From Candidatus Saganbacteria bacterium (lineage in GTDB: Bacteria; Margulisbacteria; WOR-1; JAPLLA01): a stretch of 52,865 bases of DNA. Below the pieces are notes generated by a model. That model was not told the DNA's origin. It searched no databases and saw only the letters and a list, made by a program, of their open reading frames with translations. Of the stretch, positions 8,764-18,423 are shown piece after piece. Position 1 is the first letter of the stretch, and each line of letters starts with the position of its first letter. The stretch covers positions 21,405 to 74,269 of the forward strand of contig JAPLLA010000036.1 in the NCBI GenBank assembly GCA_026387795.1, written 5' to 3'. The position numbers were made by a program, and so were the translations under genes.

Positions 8764-10642
8764 GATGTTGGTTTATCAATCCACGACAGATTCTTTTATT
8801 AAGGATGTTCGTGAAAATTGCCTTACCGATATTATGTCTGATAATTATTTTTCGATATGTGGGTACCGGCCAGGATCCGCAGAGGTTGCTTCATGGCAGA
8901 ATTCAATGCCAAGAGTTAGCGATGTTATTGAGTTGTCTGAGCTTAAAGATAATATGATTGTTTTAGAGTACGTTCTTCCTTACAGCCAGGAAAGTCGAAT
9001 AGACGTTTTATTGTTTGGAAATGACGGGGAAGAGAAAGACAATATTGTTCTAATAGAAGTAAAACAGTGGACGGATGTAAAAGCAACGGAAGACGATGGA
9101 AATGTTGTCGAGACCTATATAGGGCAACGCAAAAGAGTTATCCCGCATCCATCACAACAAGCCAAGGGATATGCCGAATATCTGAGGAGTTTTATTGATG
9201 ATTTTAATGGTGAAAGCCCCCTTCAGCTATTTAGTTGTGCTTATTGTCATAATTACACAAAAAAGAATGGAGAGGGATTGTTTTCCGAAAAATATGATGA
9301 TTTGATGAAGGAGTACCCAGTATATAGCAAAAGCGATGTGCTGGAATTGGCGATTAAGATCAAATCATTACTCTCAAAAGGGCATGGGTTTGAGGTGTTT
9401 AATCGGTTTATGCAGAGTCCTGTTGAGCCGTCAAAAAAGCTTTTAGACAACGTTGCTAAGATTATAAGCAATGAGCCTGTGTTTGCTTTGATTAATGAAC
9501 AAATCGTAGCCAAGAATCTTATTTGGTCAAAAATTCGAAAGGCACAAAAAACAAAAGAAAAATCGGTGGTAATTGTGAGTGGAGGGCCGGGCACAGGAAA
9601 GTCCGTAATAGCATTAAATATATTGGCTGAAGCTGCTCTCCGAAAGAAGAAGGTGTTTTATGGTTGTAAGTCAAAACCCTTTATAGAGGGTTTAAAGCAC
9701 ATCGTGGGGGAAGAAGGAGAAAAACTGTTTTCTAACTTGTATAGATTTTTGCCCTCCAAAGTAAAAAAAGACGAATTAGATGTTGTGCTTATAGATGAAG
9801 CGCATAGGATTGAAAAAAGCAGCAATTACCAATACACAAGGAATATCGATAGGACTGATATGCCGCCAATAGAACAGTTAATTAGATGTGCTAAAACAGC
9901 GGTATTTTTCATTGATGACAAGCAAAATGTCAGATTTCAGGAAACGGGCCATACTAGATTGATTAAAGAACATGCAAAAAAATATAATTGTTCAATTGAT
10001 GAGGTTGAGCTTCTTACTCAATTTCGTTGTATGGGCTCGAATAATTATCTAGAATGGCTCGAATCTGTCCTGGGGTATAATGATGAACCAAAAACCTTAT
10101 CAAAAAGTGCAATATTTGACTTTAGGATATTTGATTCGCCAACGGAATTATATGGTGAAATCAGAAAAAAGGAAGCAAAGAAGGCAAATTCAGCAAGATT
10201 AGTGGCTGGTTATTGTTGGCCATGGTCTAACCCAAAGGTAGACGGGGCGTTAGTTAACGATGTTGTAATAGGAGCTTTTACTATGCCTTGGGAAGCTAGG
10301 GATGGTTTCTCCCTAAAAAAAGGCATTCCCAAATGGTATCAATGGGCATATAAACCTGGTGGAATTGATCAGGTAGGGTGTATTTATACTGTTCAGGGGT
10401 TTGAGTTCGAATATATTGGGGTTATTTTTGGTAAAGATTTTAAATATAATCCTACAACAAAAAGGATGGAAGGAGATATGCTGGAAACAGCAGATATCAC
10501 CCTGAAAAAAAAGCCAGATCAATTTGAAAATTATGTAAGAAATATTTATCGTGTATTGCTTACCCGAGGATTAAAAGGGTGTTATGTTTATTTTGTTGAT
10601 AAGGAAACGGAAGAATTCTTTAGATCCAAAATCAAATCTTAA
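8750..10642 (+). CDS. DUF2075 helicase with N-terminal PD-(D/E)XK-like nuclease region
   Basis: Walker A GGPGTGKS, Walker B VVLIDEAHR, TVQGFEFEYIGVIFG; N-terminal RIDVLLFG...IVLIEVKQW fits D-x(n)-ExK; overlaps the MazG-like ORF by 14 nt. Confidence 0.88.
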   Translation: MIDSRMLVYQSTTDSFIKDVRENCLTDIMSDNYFSICGYRPGSAEVASWQNSMPRVSDVIELSELKDNMIVLEYVLPYSQESRIDVLLFGNDGEEKDNIVLIEVKQWTDVKATEDDGNVVETYIGQRKRVIPHPSQQAKGYAEYLRSFIDDFNGESPLQLFSCAYCHNYTKKNGEGLFSEKYDDLMKEYPVYSKSDVLELAIKIKSLLSKGHGFEVFNRFMQSPVEPSKKLLDNVAKIISNEPVFALINEQIVAKNLIWSKIRKAQKTKEKSVVIVSGGPGTGKSVIALNILAEAALRKKKVFYGCKSKPFIEGLKHIVGEEGEKLFSNLYRFLPSKVKKDELDVVLIDEAHRIEKSSNYQYTRNIDRTDMPPIEQLIRCAKTAVFFIDDKQNVRFQETGHTRLIKEHAKKYNCSIDEVELLTQFRCMGSNNYLEWLESVLGYNDEPKTLSKSAIFDFRIFDSPTELYGEIRKKEAKKANSARLVAGYCWPWSNPKVDGALVNDVVIGAFTMPWEARDGFSLKKGIPKWYQWAYKPGGIDQVGCIYTVQGFEFEYIGVIFGKDFKYNPTTKRMEGDMLETADITLKKKPDQFENYVRNIYRVLLTRGLKGCYVYFVDKETEEFFRSKIKS

Positions 10643-10698
10643 TAATTTCATTCCTTAATTATTCTGCTCCCAGCATTCCCAGTCTAGCATTTTTCCTC

Positions 10699-10812
10699 GC
10701 ATTTCCTGTCGCATAATTCGCCACCTCGTCGAAAAATCCTACACCTTTTATCCCTGTTACCTAGTGAAGTAAGCCAAAAACCCTGGCAAGCAAATTGCTC
10801 ATAATAGTGCAC
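10699..10812 (+). repeat. Dispersed repeat copy B (upstream of XRE-Panacea)
   Basis: CGCATTTCC..TGTCGCATAATTCGCCACCTCGTCGAAAAATCCTACA ... AAGCAAATTGCTCATAATAGTGCAC. Confidence 0.75.
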
Positions 10813-10840
10813 CAGCGCACCAGAGCGCCAGTACACCAGT
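10809..10840. repeat. Degenerate 8-bp tandem repeat, four units
   Basis: GCACCAGC GCACCAGA GCGCCAGT ACACCAGT. Confidence 0.6.
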
Positions 10841-10903
10841 TAAGACAAGGGGCTGGAAGGGGGATAAGAAATAAAAAAAAGGTAAATGGGCGCAAGTTAT
10901 TAT

Positions 10904-10941
10904 GTTCGAAAATCGATATATATATTGACAGAATATCGAAC
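10904..10941. promoter_or_regulatory. Candidate operator for XRE autorepression
   Basis: Inverted repeat GTTCGA...TCGAAC spanning the -35 box. Confidence 0.5.
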
Positions 10942-10953
10942 ACCTGATAAAAT
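10925..10953 (+). promoter_or_regulatory. Sigma-70 promoter of the XRE-Panacea/RelE-like operon
   Basis: TTGACA-N17-TAAAAT. Confidence 0.75.
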
Positions 10954-10977
10954 GTTTTAATGTGAAGGGGGTGGGTT

Positions 10978-11781
10978 ATGACAGATAAAACCGAGCAAAA
11001 AGAGATCGCCTCTAGGTTAAAAGGATTAAGAGAAAGAATGGGGTTGTCTCAGGAAGAAGTGGCAGAAGCCATAAGAATTCCTCGTACTGCTATTTCCCAA
11101 ATCGAGAACAGTGAAAGAGGGGTGTCTGGCTTAGAGCTGGCTGCCTTTTCCAAGCTATTTGAGGTGTCCACGGATTATATTTTGGGATTAGAAAAAGAGC
11201 TGGAGGTTGTTTTGCCAAAAGAGAGTAAACAGCCATCCAAGCAAAGCATGCGCATCTCCGTGCCCCAAATTAAATTGGACAAGTTTAAACAGGTCTTATT
11301 GTATATGCTGGAACGTTGCGCGGGAAAACCTAACATTGGGGAAACAGTTTTGTATAAATTGCTTTATTTTATTGATTTTAATTATTATGAAACCTATGAG
11401 GAGCAATTAACAGGAGCAGCATACATTAAAAACAAGTATGGCCCAACTCCGGTCGAATTTGTGAAAATTATCGACCAAATGGAAAACGAAGGAGAAATAA
11501 GGATAATTAAGGATAAATATTATGATTATCCGCAAAAAAGATATATCCCGCTTGCTAAAGCCGATTTGAGCAAATTAAAGGCCAGCGAAAAAGAAATAAT
11601 CGATAAAGTTTTAATTGCCCATTCCGATAAGACGGCTACAGAAATAAGCAATTATTCGCATGAGGATGTTCCATGGAAGGCAACAAAAGATAAGGACGTA
11701 ATTGATTACGAGCTTGTTTTTTATCGTACTCCTGCCTATTCCGTTAGGAGCTATCCTGACGAGGATAGCAATGAACTATGA
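10978..11781 (+). CDS. XRE-family HTH fused to Panacea (DUF4065/SocA-like) antitoxin domain
   Basis: HTH LRERMGLSQEEVAEAIRIPRTAISQIENSERG; C-terminal VLYKLLYFIDFNYYETYEEQLTGAAYIKNKYGPTPVEF is Panacea-like. Confidence 0.88.
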   Translation: MTDKTEQKEIASRLKGLRERMGLSQEEVAEAIRIPRTAISQIENSERGVSGLELAAFSKLFEVSTDYILGLEKELEVVLPKESKQPSKQSMRISVPQIKLDKFKQVLLYMLERCAGKPNIGETVLYKLLYFIDFNYYETYEEQLTGAAYIKNKYGPTPVEFVKIIDQMENEGEIRIIKDKYYDYPQKRYIPLAKADLSKLKASEKEIIDKVLIAHSDKTATEISNYSHEDVPWKATKDKDVIDYELVFYRTPAYSVRSYPDEDSNEL

Positions 11782-12121
11782 GTATTTAGCCGAATTTGAA
11801 AAAGATTTAAAGCGGCTATTAAGGCGGTTTAGAAGCTTAAAAGATGATCTTGATGTGTTAAAGAAGTATTTGGCTATTTTACCTTCTGCCTCTCCGCCGA
11901 CTAGCTTTCTAATGAATAACCTCGGTGTACAATGTGAAATTGTTAAAATCAAGAAATTCACCTGTAGAGCGTTAAAGGGGAAGGGTTCACAAAGCGGAAT
12001 TAGGATTATATATGCTTTTCATGGGGAAGAGCAGAAGATTGTGTTTATTGAATTGTATTATAAGGGTGATAAATCTAGTGAGGATAGGGATAGGATCCTT
12101 AAATATTATAAGGTAGAATAA
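11771..12121 (+). CDS. RelE/ParE-superfamily-like toxin
   Basis: ATG at 11771 overlaps the antitoxin ORF by 11 nt; EFEKDLKRLLRRFRSLKDDLDVLKKYL...GIRIIYAFHGEEQKIVFIELYYKGDK is RelE/ParE-like; ORF track start (11702) is probably too early. Confidence 0.72.
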   Translation: MNYEYLAEFEKDLKRLLRRFRSLKDDLDVLKKYLAILPSASPPTSFLMNNLGVQCEIVKIKKFTCRALKGKGSQSGIRIIYAFHGEEQKIVFIELYYKGDKSSEDRDRILKYYKVE

Positions 12122-12137
12122 ATGAAATCTGCCAATT

Positions 12138-12160
12138 GTGCAACAACTCGTTGCACTTTT
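12138..12160 (+). terminator. Candidate intrinsic terminator downstream of the toxin gene
   Basis: GTGCAAC-aactc-GTTGCAC followed by TTTT. Confidence 0.5.
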
Positions 12161-12180
12161 CGCTCTACACTGGTCCAGTC

Positions 12181-14223
12181 CTACTGCTTCCTCAAAAACA
12201 CCGCCACACTCCTGGGCCCGATGGTGTAACTTGAGATGTTGCGGTATTTGTCGTTATGCTTGTCAGAAAACCCTCCGGCAAATGCAGTGTCAAAGATCAT
12301 GATCCTGGTCTCACCTTTTTTACAAGGCTTGGCAGTGTATGGTAATTCTTCCCAATAAGAATTCAGTATTACCATGATATCAACATCTTTTTGGTCGGGA
12401 TTATCCTTTAATTCGCTTCCTTCAATCAAAAAGGCCATGGAACGGAGTTCTTGGTCATAAGGATCAATTGGTTGCCTATTTGGGCCAACCCAATTAATGT
12501 CTTTTAGCCTGTCAAGATTTGTGTCCCCGCCGGTAAAAAACGACCGGCAAAGAAAATGAGGGTGGGATTCCCTGAATTTAATTAGATCCCTGACAAAGTC
12601 AACCAGATCCCTGTTTTTTTCTGCCAGCGTCCAGTCAAAATAATTGATTTCATTATCCTGGCAGTAGGTATTGTTGTTTCCTTTTTGGGTACGCCCAAAC
12701 TCGTCTCCTCCCAGGATCATTGGCACTCCTTCAGAAAGGAAAAGGGTGCCAAGAAAATTGCGCGCCAGTTGTTTTCTGAGGCAATTTATTCCCGGATCAT
12801 TGGTTGGGCCTTCTGCTCCCCAGTTCCAGGAAAGATTATCGTTGGCGCCGTCGCGGTTTTCTTCAAGATTTGCCTCATTGTGCTTTCCGGCATAGGAGAC
12901 CAAGTCGTTTAAGGTAAAACCGTCGTGAGCAGTGATGAAGTTGATGCTATGGTAGGGGGTACGCCCGCTTTTCCCGTAAAGGTCTGGGCTTCCTTGCAGC
13001 CGCAGCATCATCTCTGGTACCATCCCAGCATCCCCTTTGACAAATTTTCTGATTGTATCTCTGTATTTCCCGTTCCATTCCATCCAGTCAACAGGGAAAT
13101 TTCCAACTTGATAATCTTCCCAGCTTGTATCCCACGGTTCTGCAATCATTTTTACATTCGAGAGCAATGGGTCTTCGTGAATAACCGCAAAAAATGCGGA
13201 AAGGGGCTCAAACCCATTGCCGCTTCTTCCCAGAGCAGAAGCCAGGTCAAAACGGAACCCATCCACATGCATCTCTTCTACCCAGTAGCGCAGAGAATCC
13301 ATAATTAGTTTTATTACTTGAGGATCACTGGCATTAAGCGTGTTTCCACAGCCCGTGTAATCCATATAATAGCGCTTATCCGGACTAAGTTTATAATAAG
13401 TCGGATTATCTATCCCCTTAAAAAAAAGTGTAGGCCCGTTTTCGTTCCCTTCGCAAGTGTGGTTATAAACTACGTCTAAAATTACTTCAATCCCAGCTTT
13501 GTGAAGTTCTTTTACCAATTGCTTAAATTCATTTACCTGGCAGCCCGGAGAGGAATTGGTACTAAAACGGGAGTCCGGAGCAAAGAATCCCAAGGTGCTG
13601 TACCCCCAATAATTGCAAAGACCTTTTTTCAATAGGAATTCCTCGTCTTGGCAGTGTTGTATGGGTAAAAGCTCAATGGTTGAGATCCCGAGCTTTTTTA
13701 GATAGGGGATTTTTTCTATGAAGCCAAGATATGTTCCGGGGCTTCCAACTTTGGAAGAGGGGTGGGCAGTAAAGCTTTTGACATGTACTTCATAGATCAC
13801 GGTTTCTTGCATTGGAATATCGGGCCGGGTATCTTTTCCCCACTTAAAAGCTTTATCATCTATAACCACACACTTTGGGGTTGGTTTATGCTGCTCAAAT
13901 GTGAATTTTCCAGTGATTGCTTTAGCGTAAGGGTCTATTAAGAAACAGTTGGGATCGAACCTTAACCCTTCTTCAGGACGGTATGGTCCTTTAACCCTGT
14001 AAGCATAGAGCTGGCTGGCTTTAAGTCCTGAGACGAAACAATGCCAAATGTAGCGGGTCTGGTTTTCTATTGAAATAATCCTGGATGGATACAGGGCTTC
14101 GGGTTTATCAAAGAGCAGCAAATCTATCCCTTCTGCATGTTTGGAGTAAATGGCAAAATTTACACCATTCTCTTTAATAGTTGCGCCCAGCGGATGATAT
14201 TGACCTTCTTTAATCATAAGCAA
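12181..14223 (-). CDS. glgX: Glycogen debranching protein GlgX
   Basis: GH13 motifs (EVILDVVYNHT, DGFRFDLASALGR, NFITAHDGFTLNDLVSY, GGDEFGRTQKGNNNTYCQDNEINYFDW). Confidence 0.95.
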   Translation of the reverse strand: MLMIKEGQYHPLGATIKENGVNFAIYSKHAEGIDLLLFDKPEALYPSRIISIENQTRYIWHCFVSGLKASQLYAYRVKGPYRPEEGLRFDPNCFLIDPYAKAITGKFTFEQHKPTPKCVVIDDKAFKWGKDTRPDIPMQETVIYEVHVKSFTAHPSSKVGSPGTYLGFIEKIPYLKKLGISTIELLPIQHCQDEEFLLKKGLCNYWGYSTLGFFAPDSRFSTNSSPGCQVNEFKQLVKELHKAGIEVILDVVYNHTCEGNENGPTLFFKGIDNPTYYKLSPDKRYYMDYTGCGNTLNASDPQVIKLIMDSLRYWVEEMHVDGFRFDLASALGRSGNGFEPLSAFFAVIHEDPLLSNVKMIAEPWDTSWEDYQVGNFPVDWMEWNGKYRDTIRKFVKGDAGMVPEMMLRLQGSPDLYGKSGRTPYHSINFITAHDGFTLNDLVSYAGKHNEANLEENRDGANDNLSWNWGAEGPTNDPGINCLRKQLARNFLGTLFLSEGVPMILGGDEFGRTQKGNNNTYCQDNEINYFDWTLAEKNRDLVDFVRDLIKFRESHPHFLCRSFFTGGDTNLDRLKDINWVGPNRQPIDPYDQELRSMAFLIEGSELKDNPDQKDVDIMVILNSYWEELPYTAKPCKKGETRIMIFDTAFAGGFSDKHNDKYRNISSYTIGPRSVAVFLRKQ

Positions 14224-14312
14224 ATGTGTAATTTATTATACGATAAATAGATTTGTCACGCTAGTAGGGATGTAATATAATATGCCCAGTTTGCAAAATA
14301 AGGAGGATTTTT

Positions 14313-15707
14313 ATGTGCGCATATTTTTCCAAAGATGTTGAAAACGAATTTGCCGAAAAAGATTTAGGTATTGTAGATACCATTGACGAGGCAATTGCAC
14401 AAGCTAAAAAGGCATTTGAATATTATCGGGATACTCCGCTTGAGTTTAGAAAACAGGTCATAGCAAAAATACGCTCCTTGCTTTCTAGCCATAAAGAAGA
14501 ATTGGCAAAAATGGCAGTAGAAGAAACCGGCTTGGGCCGCGTAGAAGATAAAATTGCCAAAAATACTTTAGTGCTTGAAAAAACCCCGGGGTTGGAAATG
14601 CGCGACTATGGCGCGGCTACTACTTTTGCCGGAGATTCAGGATTGACTTTTATGAGCAAATCGCCATGGGGAATTATTGGTTCGGTTACTCCTTCTACCA
14701 ATCCCGGTGCTACCATTATTAATAATTCTATTACCATGCTGTCAGCGGGCAATGTAATAGTTTTTAATACCCATCCAGGAGCTAAAAATGTTTCCAATCG
14801 CGCAGCTTTGTTGGTAAATAGTGCTATCCGGGATGCTGGAAGCGAGCATAACCTGGTTTTTTCTGTGAAAAACCCAACTATTGAAAGCAGCCAGCAATTA
14901 ATGAAACATCCGGACATAAAACTCTTGGTAGTAACCGGAGGACCGGATGTAGTGCGCACTGCTATGGCTTCGGGTAAGAAAGTAATTGCCGCAGGACCCG
15001 GAAATCCTCCGGTTATAGTTGACGAGACCGCTGAAATTGATGAAGCCGCAAAAGACATTGTTACCGGTGCTTCTTTTGAAAACAATATTTTATGTATTGC
15101 GGAAAAAGAGGTCTTTGTAGTAGACCAAGTTGCAGATGAGCTTAAAAAAGAGATGTCACGCCATAAAGCGTGCGAGATTTCCGGTGGTGATCTGGATAAA
15201 CTGATCAAACTGATTTTTGTGGAAAAAGATGGGGCATTGGTGGTGAATCGAAAATATATTGGCAAAGACGCTGCTCTGATTGCCAAAGATGCCGGGATTT
15301 CTGTTCCAGCTGATACCAGATTACTCTTTTGCGAGGTTGGGTTTAACCATCCTTTGGTCCAGCATGAACAGCTCATGCCAGTGCTGCCGATTGTAAGAGT
15401 AAAAGATTGGAGGCAGGGGATGGAATATGCAATCAAAGCTGAACATGGATATCACCATACTGCAATTATGCATTCGGAAAATGTGGAAAGGAGTTTGATT
15501 GTGTCTCGTTTGATCAATACTTCTATTTTTGTGGAAAATGGGACCAGTTTAGCGGGGCTGGGGGTGGGTGGAGAAGGATTTACTTCCATGACTATTGCAG
15601 GGCCAACCGGTGAAGGGGTTACTGCACCTTGGACTTTTGTCCGGCATAGAAGACAGGTCTTGGTTGATGATTTTAGGGGGGCAATTTCCTCATATCCTCA
15701 TGGCTAA
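14313..15707 (+). CDS. CoA-acylating aldehyde dehydrogenase (EutE/PduP-like)
   Basis: PWGIIGSVTPSTNPGATIINNSITMLSAGN; catalytic region SFENNILCIAEKEVFVVD. Confidence 0.87.
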   Translation: MCAYFSKDVENEFAEKDLGIVDTIDEAIAQAKKAFEYYRDTPLEFRKQVIAKIRSLLSSHKEELAKMAVEETGLGRVEDKIAKNTLVLEKTPGLEMRDYGAATTFAGDSGLTFMSKSPWGIIGSVTPSTNPGATIINNSITMLSAGNVIVFNTHPGAKNVSNRAALLVNSAIRDAGSEHNLVFSVKNPTIESSQQLMKHPDIKLLVVTGGPDVVRTAMASGKKVIAAGPGNPPVIVDETAEIDEAAKDIVTGASFENNILCIAEKEVFVVDQVADELKKEMSRHKACEISGGDLDKLIKLIFVEKDGALVVNRKYIGKDAALIAKDAGISVPADTRLLFCEVGFNHPLVQHEQLMPVLPIVRVKDWRQGMEYAIKAEHGYHHTAIMHSENVERSLIVSRLINTSIFVENGTSLAGLGVGGEGFTSMTIAGPTGEGVTAPWTFVRHRRQVLVDDFRGAISSYPHG

Positions 15708-15718
15708 GGTTCTTATAA

Positions 15719-17122
15719 GTGCACATGGAAAAAAGAAAATATTTCTGGCTGGTGTTTAATGCGGCGTTTATCCTCTTTATAGTAAAGATCGATGCTTTTA
15801 TTGTAAACGTTTCCCTGCCTACCATTGCCCGTTCTTTTGGCTTAAACCTTGCCGAAGTTTCAAGCATTGTTGTGGTCTATCTTTTGCTTTTAACCAATAC
15901 CATGCTGATTTTTGGGAAGCTCGAAGACCGGCTTGGAGTGAAAAAACTCCTTTTTTTGGGATACCTTTTATTTACTGCTGGGTCTTTGTTTTGCGGACTC
16001 TCTTTCAATCTCAGCCTTTTGATCTTTGCCAGGGCTGTACAAGGTATTGGCGGAGCCATGCTTATGATTTGCGGGTTTGGGGCAGTGAACAAGTTTTTGC
16101 CGGATGAGATCAAGGGGTGGGGGATGGGAATTGTAACTACTGCAGCAGCTTTGGGAATTGCCACTGGTGCGCCTTTGGGAGGTTTTATTACTTATTTTGT
16201 TTCCTGGCGTTGGATATTTTTTGTTAATGTCCCTTTAGGAATATTAGGCTTAATTATCAGTTCCAGAACCTCTCCTGAAGAGAAAATTCTAAGAGAAGTC
16301 TCCCAGGAACGGTTTGATTATGTGGGTGCTGTGCTTTCGTTCCTTGGCATTTCAGGCATTACTTATGTTTTAAGTACAGGGACAATCTTGGGTTGGACCT
16401 CTCTTCCGATACTGGCAATCTCTGCTGCTTCGTTTCTTATTATGGCTATTTTTATCTTTTGGGAAAACAAATGCCAATATCCTTTAATGGCACTGGGGAT
16501 TTTTAGAAACGCTGGTTTTGTTTGTGCCAATGTTGCGGTATTTTTGATTTTTATGATCCTTTCCGGAACGGATTTCATTATTCCTTTTTATCTGGAGCTT
16601 GCTAAAGGGTTAAACGCATACCAGGTCGGAATATTTTTATTCCTTTATTCTGTGGCTTATTCTGTATGTGCGCCGTTTATCGGTAAAATCCTGGATAATC
16701 CCAAGCTCCGCTTCTTAAGCCAGGTTGCAACTGTAGCCTGCGCAGCCTTGTTTTTTGTCTATGCTTGGGGGATGTCCATGGCAGGGTTTGTGATTACATT
16801 CTTGTTTTTTGTTTTTTGGGGGATTGCCAATGCATTTTTAATACCGGAAAATTTCCGTTTGGTTTTTACCCATACTCCGAAAAATCAAAAAGGGGTGAGT
16901 GCCGGGATTTTTAATGTAGCCCAGAATTTAAGCGCGGTTTTTGGGATTTGTGCCTTTCAAATTATTTTTTCTCATATAACTCATGGGGCAAGTGTCCCGG
17001 ATCCATCTTCGCTCTTTTTGGCTTTTAGCAGTATCTTTGTTTTTGGTGGTATACTTTATTTGCTAACACTTTTCTTTTCTTCGTTGGCAGAAAGGAATAA
17101 GGTTTTAAATGACAGATCATAA
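15719..17122 (+). CDS. MFS transporter (DHA2-like, about 14 TM)
   Basis: MFS motif GKLEDRLGVKKLLFLG; KIDAFIVNVSLPTIARSFGL. Confidence 0.9.
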   Translation: MHMEKRKYFWLVFNAAFILFIVKIDAFIVNVSLPTIARSFGLNLAEVSSIVVVYLLLLTNTMLIFGKLEDRLGVKKLLFLGYLLFTAGSLFCGLSFNLSLLIFARAVQGIGGAMLMICGFGAVNKFLPDEIKGWGMGIVTTAAALGIATGAPLGGFITYFVSWRWIFFVNVPLGILGLIISSRTSPEEKILREVSQERFDYVGAVLSFLGISGITYVLSTGTILGWTSLPILAISAASFLIMAIFIFWENKCQYPLMALGIFRNAGFVCANVAVFLIFMILSGTDFIIPFYLELAKGLNAYQVGIFLFLYSVAYSVCAPFIGKILDNPKLRFLSQVATVACAALFFVYAWGMSMAGFVITFLFFVFWGIANAFLIPENFRLVFTHTPKNQKGVSAGIFNVAQNLSAVFGICAFQIIFSHITHGASVPDPSSLFLAFSSIFVFGGILYLLTLFFSSLAERNKVLNDRS

Positions 17123-18374
17123 GCAAATGCCGGCAGTAGCGATTGTAGATGCTTTGTCTACCGGACAGTATTTTGCTCCGCACTTAAAAAAGCGGGGCTA
17201 TCAATGCGTCCACGTATTGTCTAATCCAAAAATTGCCGGATCCCTTCAGGAGGCTTTTCATCCGCAATACTTTATTGAAAACATAAAATATGACGGAAAC
17301 CTCGAAACAGTTGTTTCAGCCTTAAAAAAATACAATTTAGTGTTGGTGATCCCTGGGGCAGAAACCGGGGTCCTTTTAGCTGATAGTTTAAGCCGGAGAT
17401 TGAAGCTGCCTAGTAATGATACTGCACTCAGCCTTGCGCGCAGAAATAAATATATGATGCAGGAAAACTTAAGGGCAAGGGGATTGCGGGCAATCAAGGA
17501 AAAATATGCGGTTAATCTTTCTGAGCTTTTGTCCTGGGCAGAAGAGCAAAAAACTTGGCCCATAGTTTTAAAGCCGGTTGAAGATGCAGGGACAGAAGGG
17601 GTCAATTTTTGTAATAACCTGGAAGAGCTAAAAAATGCATTCCATTCGATTATGCACCATATTAACAGTCTTGGTATTGAAAACACCTCGGTTTTGGCGC
17701 AAGAAAGGGTTACAGGTACAGAATGCATTGTTAACACTGTCAGCTTTGAAGACAAACACTATATTACCGACCACTGGCAGTACCGTAAGATTGTGGTTGG
17801 GAATTCTTTTCCTATTTACGATTATGCAAGGTTAATGCCTCATCCTATAAATCATAATCATGAACTGGTAAAGTATGATGCCTCTGTTTTAGATGCATTG
17901 GGTTTTACCAATGGTCCGTCGCATGGGGAACTTATGCTCACGGATACCGGCCCGGTTTTAATTGAGGTGGGTGCACGCTTGATGGGGGCTTCAATGCCGC
18001 CGGAAATTGTAAGCGAGTGTATTGGCCATAACCAGCTCGACCTGACCCTGGATTGTTTTTTAAATCCCCAGCATTTTCTAAAAAAAGTTGAGCGTCCGTA
18101 CCAACTCTTTAAACATTGCATGATCAAATTTCTGATCTCATATCAAGAAGGTACGGTTAAAGCCATCCCAGGCAGAAGCATAATTGAAAAACTTCCGTCT
18201 GCCCGGGTTATTCGCGTAAATCCAAAAGTGGGAGGGGCAATTCCTAAAACAATAGACCTGTTTACCAGTCCAGGAGAAGTAATCTTGGTCCATCAAGATC
18301 CAGCTGTGCTTGAGGCAGATTACCAAAAGATCTGTGATTTGGAAAAAGAAGGATTGTTTGAAATTTACTCGTGA
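17109..18374 (+). CDS. ATP-grasp domain protein (BacD-like ligase)
   Basis: WPIVLKPVEDAGTEGVNFC and HGELMLTDTGPVLIEVGARLMG; overlaps MFS gene by 14 nt. Confidence 0.87.
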   Translation: MTDHKQMPAVAIVDALSTGQYFAPHLKKRGYQCVHVLSNPKIAGSLQEAFHPQYFIENIKYDGNLETVVSALKKYNLVLVIPGAETGVLLADSLSRRLKLPSNDTALSLARRNKYMMQENLRARGLRAIKEKYAVNLSELLSWAEEQKTWPIVLKPVEDAGTEGVNFCNNLEELKNAFHSIMHHINSLGIENTSVLAQERVTGTECIVNTVSFEDKHYITDHWQYRKIVVGNSFPIYDYARLMPHPINHNHELVKYDASVLDALGFTNGPSHGELMLTDTGPVLIEVGARLMGASMPPEIVSECIGHNQLDLTLDCFLNPQHFLKKVERPYQLFKHCMIKFLISYQEGTVKAIPGRSIIEKLPSARVIRVNPKVGGAIPKTIDLFTSPGEVILVHQDPAVLEADYQKICDLEKEGLFEIYS

Positions 18375-18423
18375 ATGATTTTTGTTTGCCTGCACCTGAT
18401 TTTGAGTTATAATCTATAGCATT

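Noticed and set aside
10761-10943. Minus-strand 60-aa ORF
   Set aside because: Covers the repeat, tandem array and XRE promoter; Cys/Trp-rich product is a by-product of the repeats.
14606-15436. Long minus-strand ORF (276 aa)
   Set aside because: Shadow of the aldehyde dehydrogenase gene; low-complexity Ser/Ala-rich product. The same applies to 22506-23201, 23250-23945, 25768-26427 and 32526-33281 on the minus strand.
14313-15707. Bacterial microcompartment locus
   Set aside because: EutE-like enzyme only; no shell proteins nearby and no obvious encapsulation peptide.
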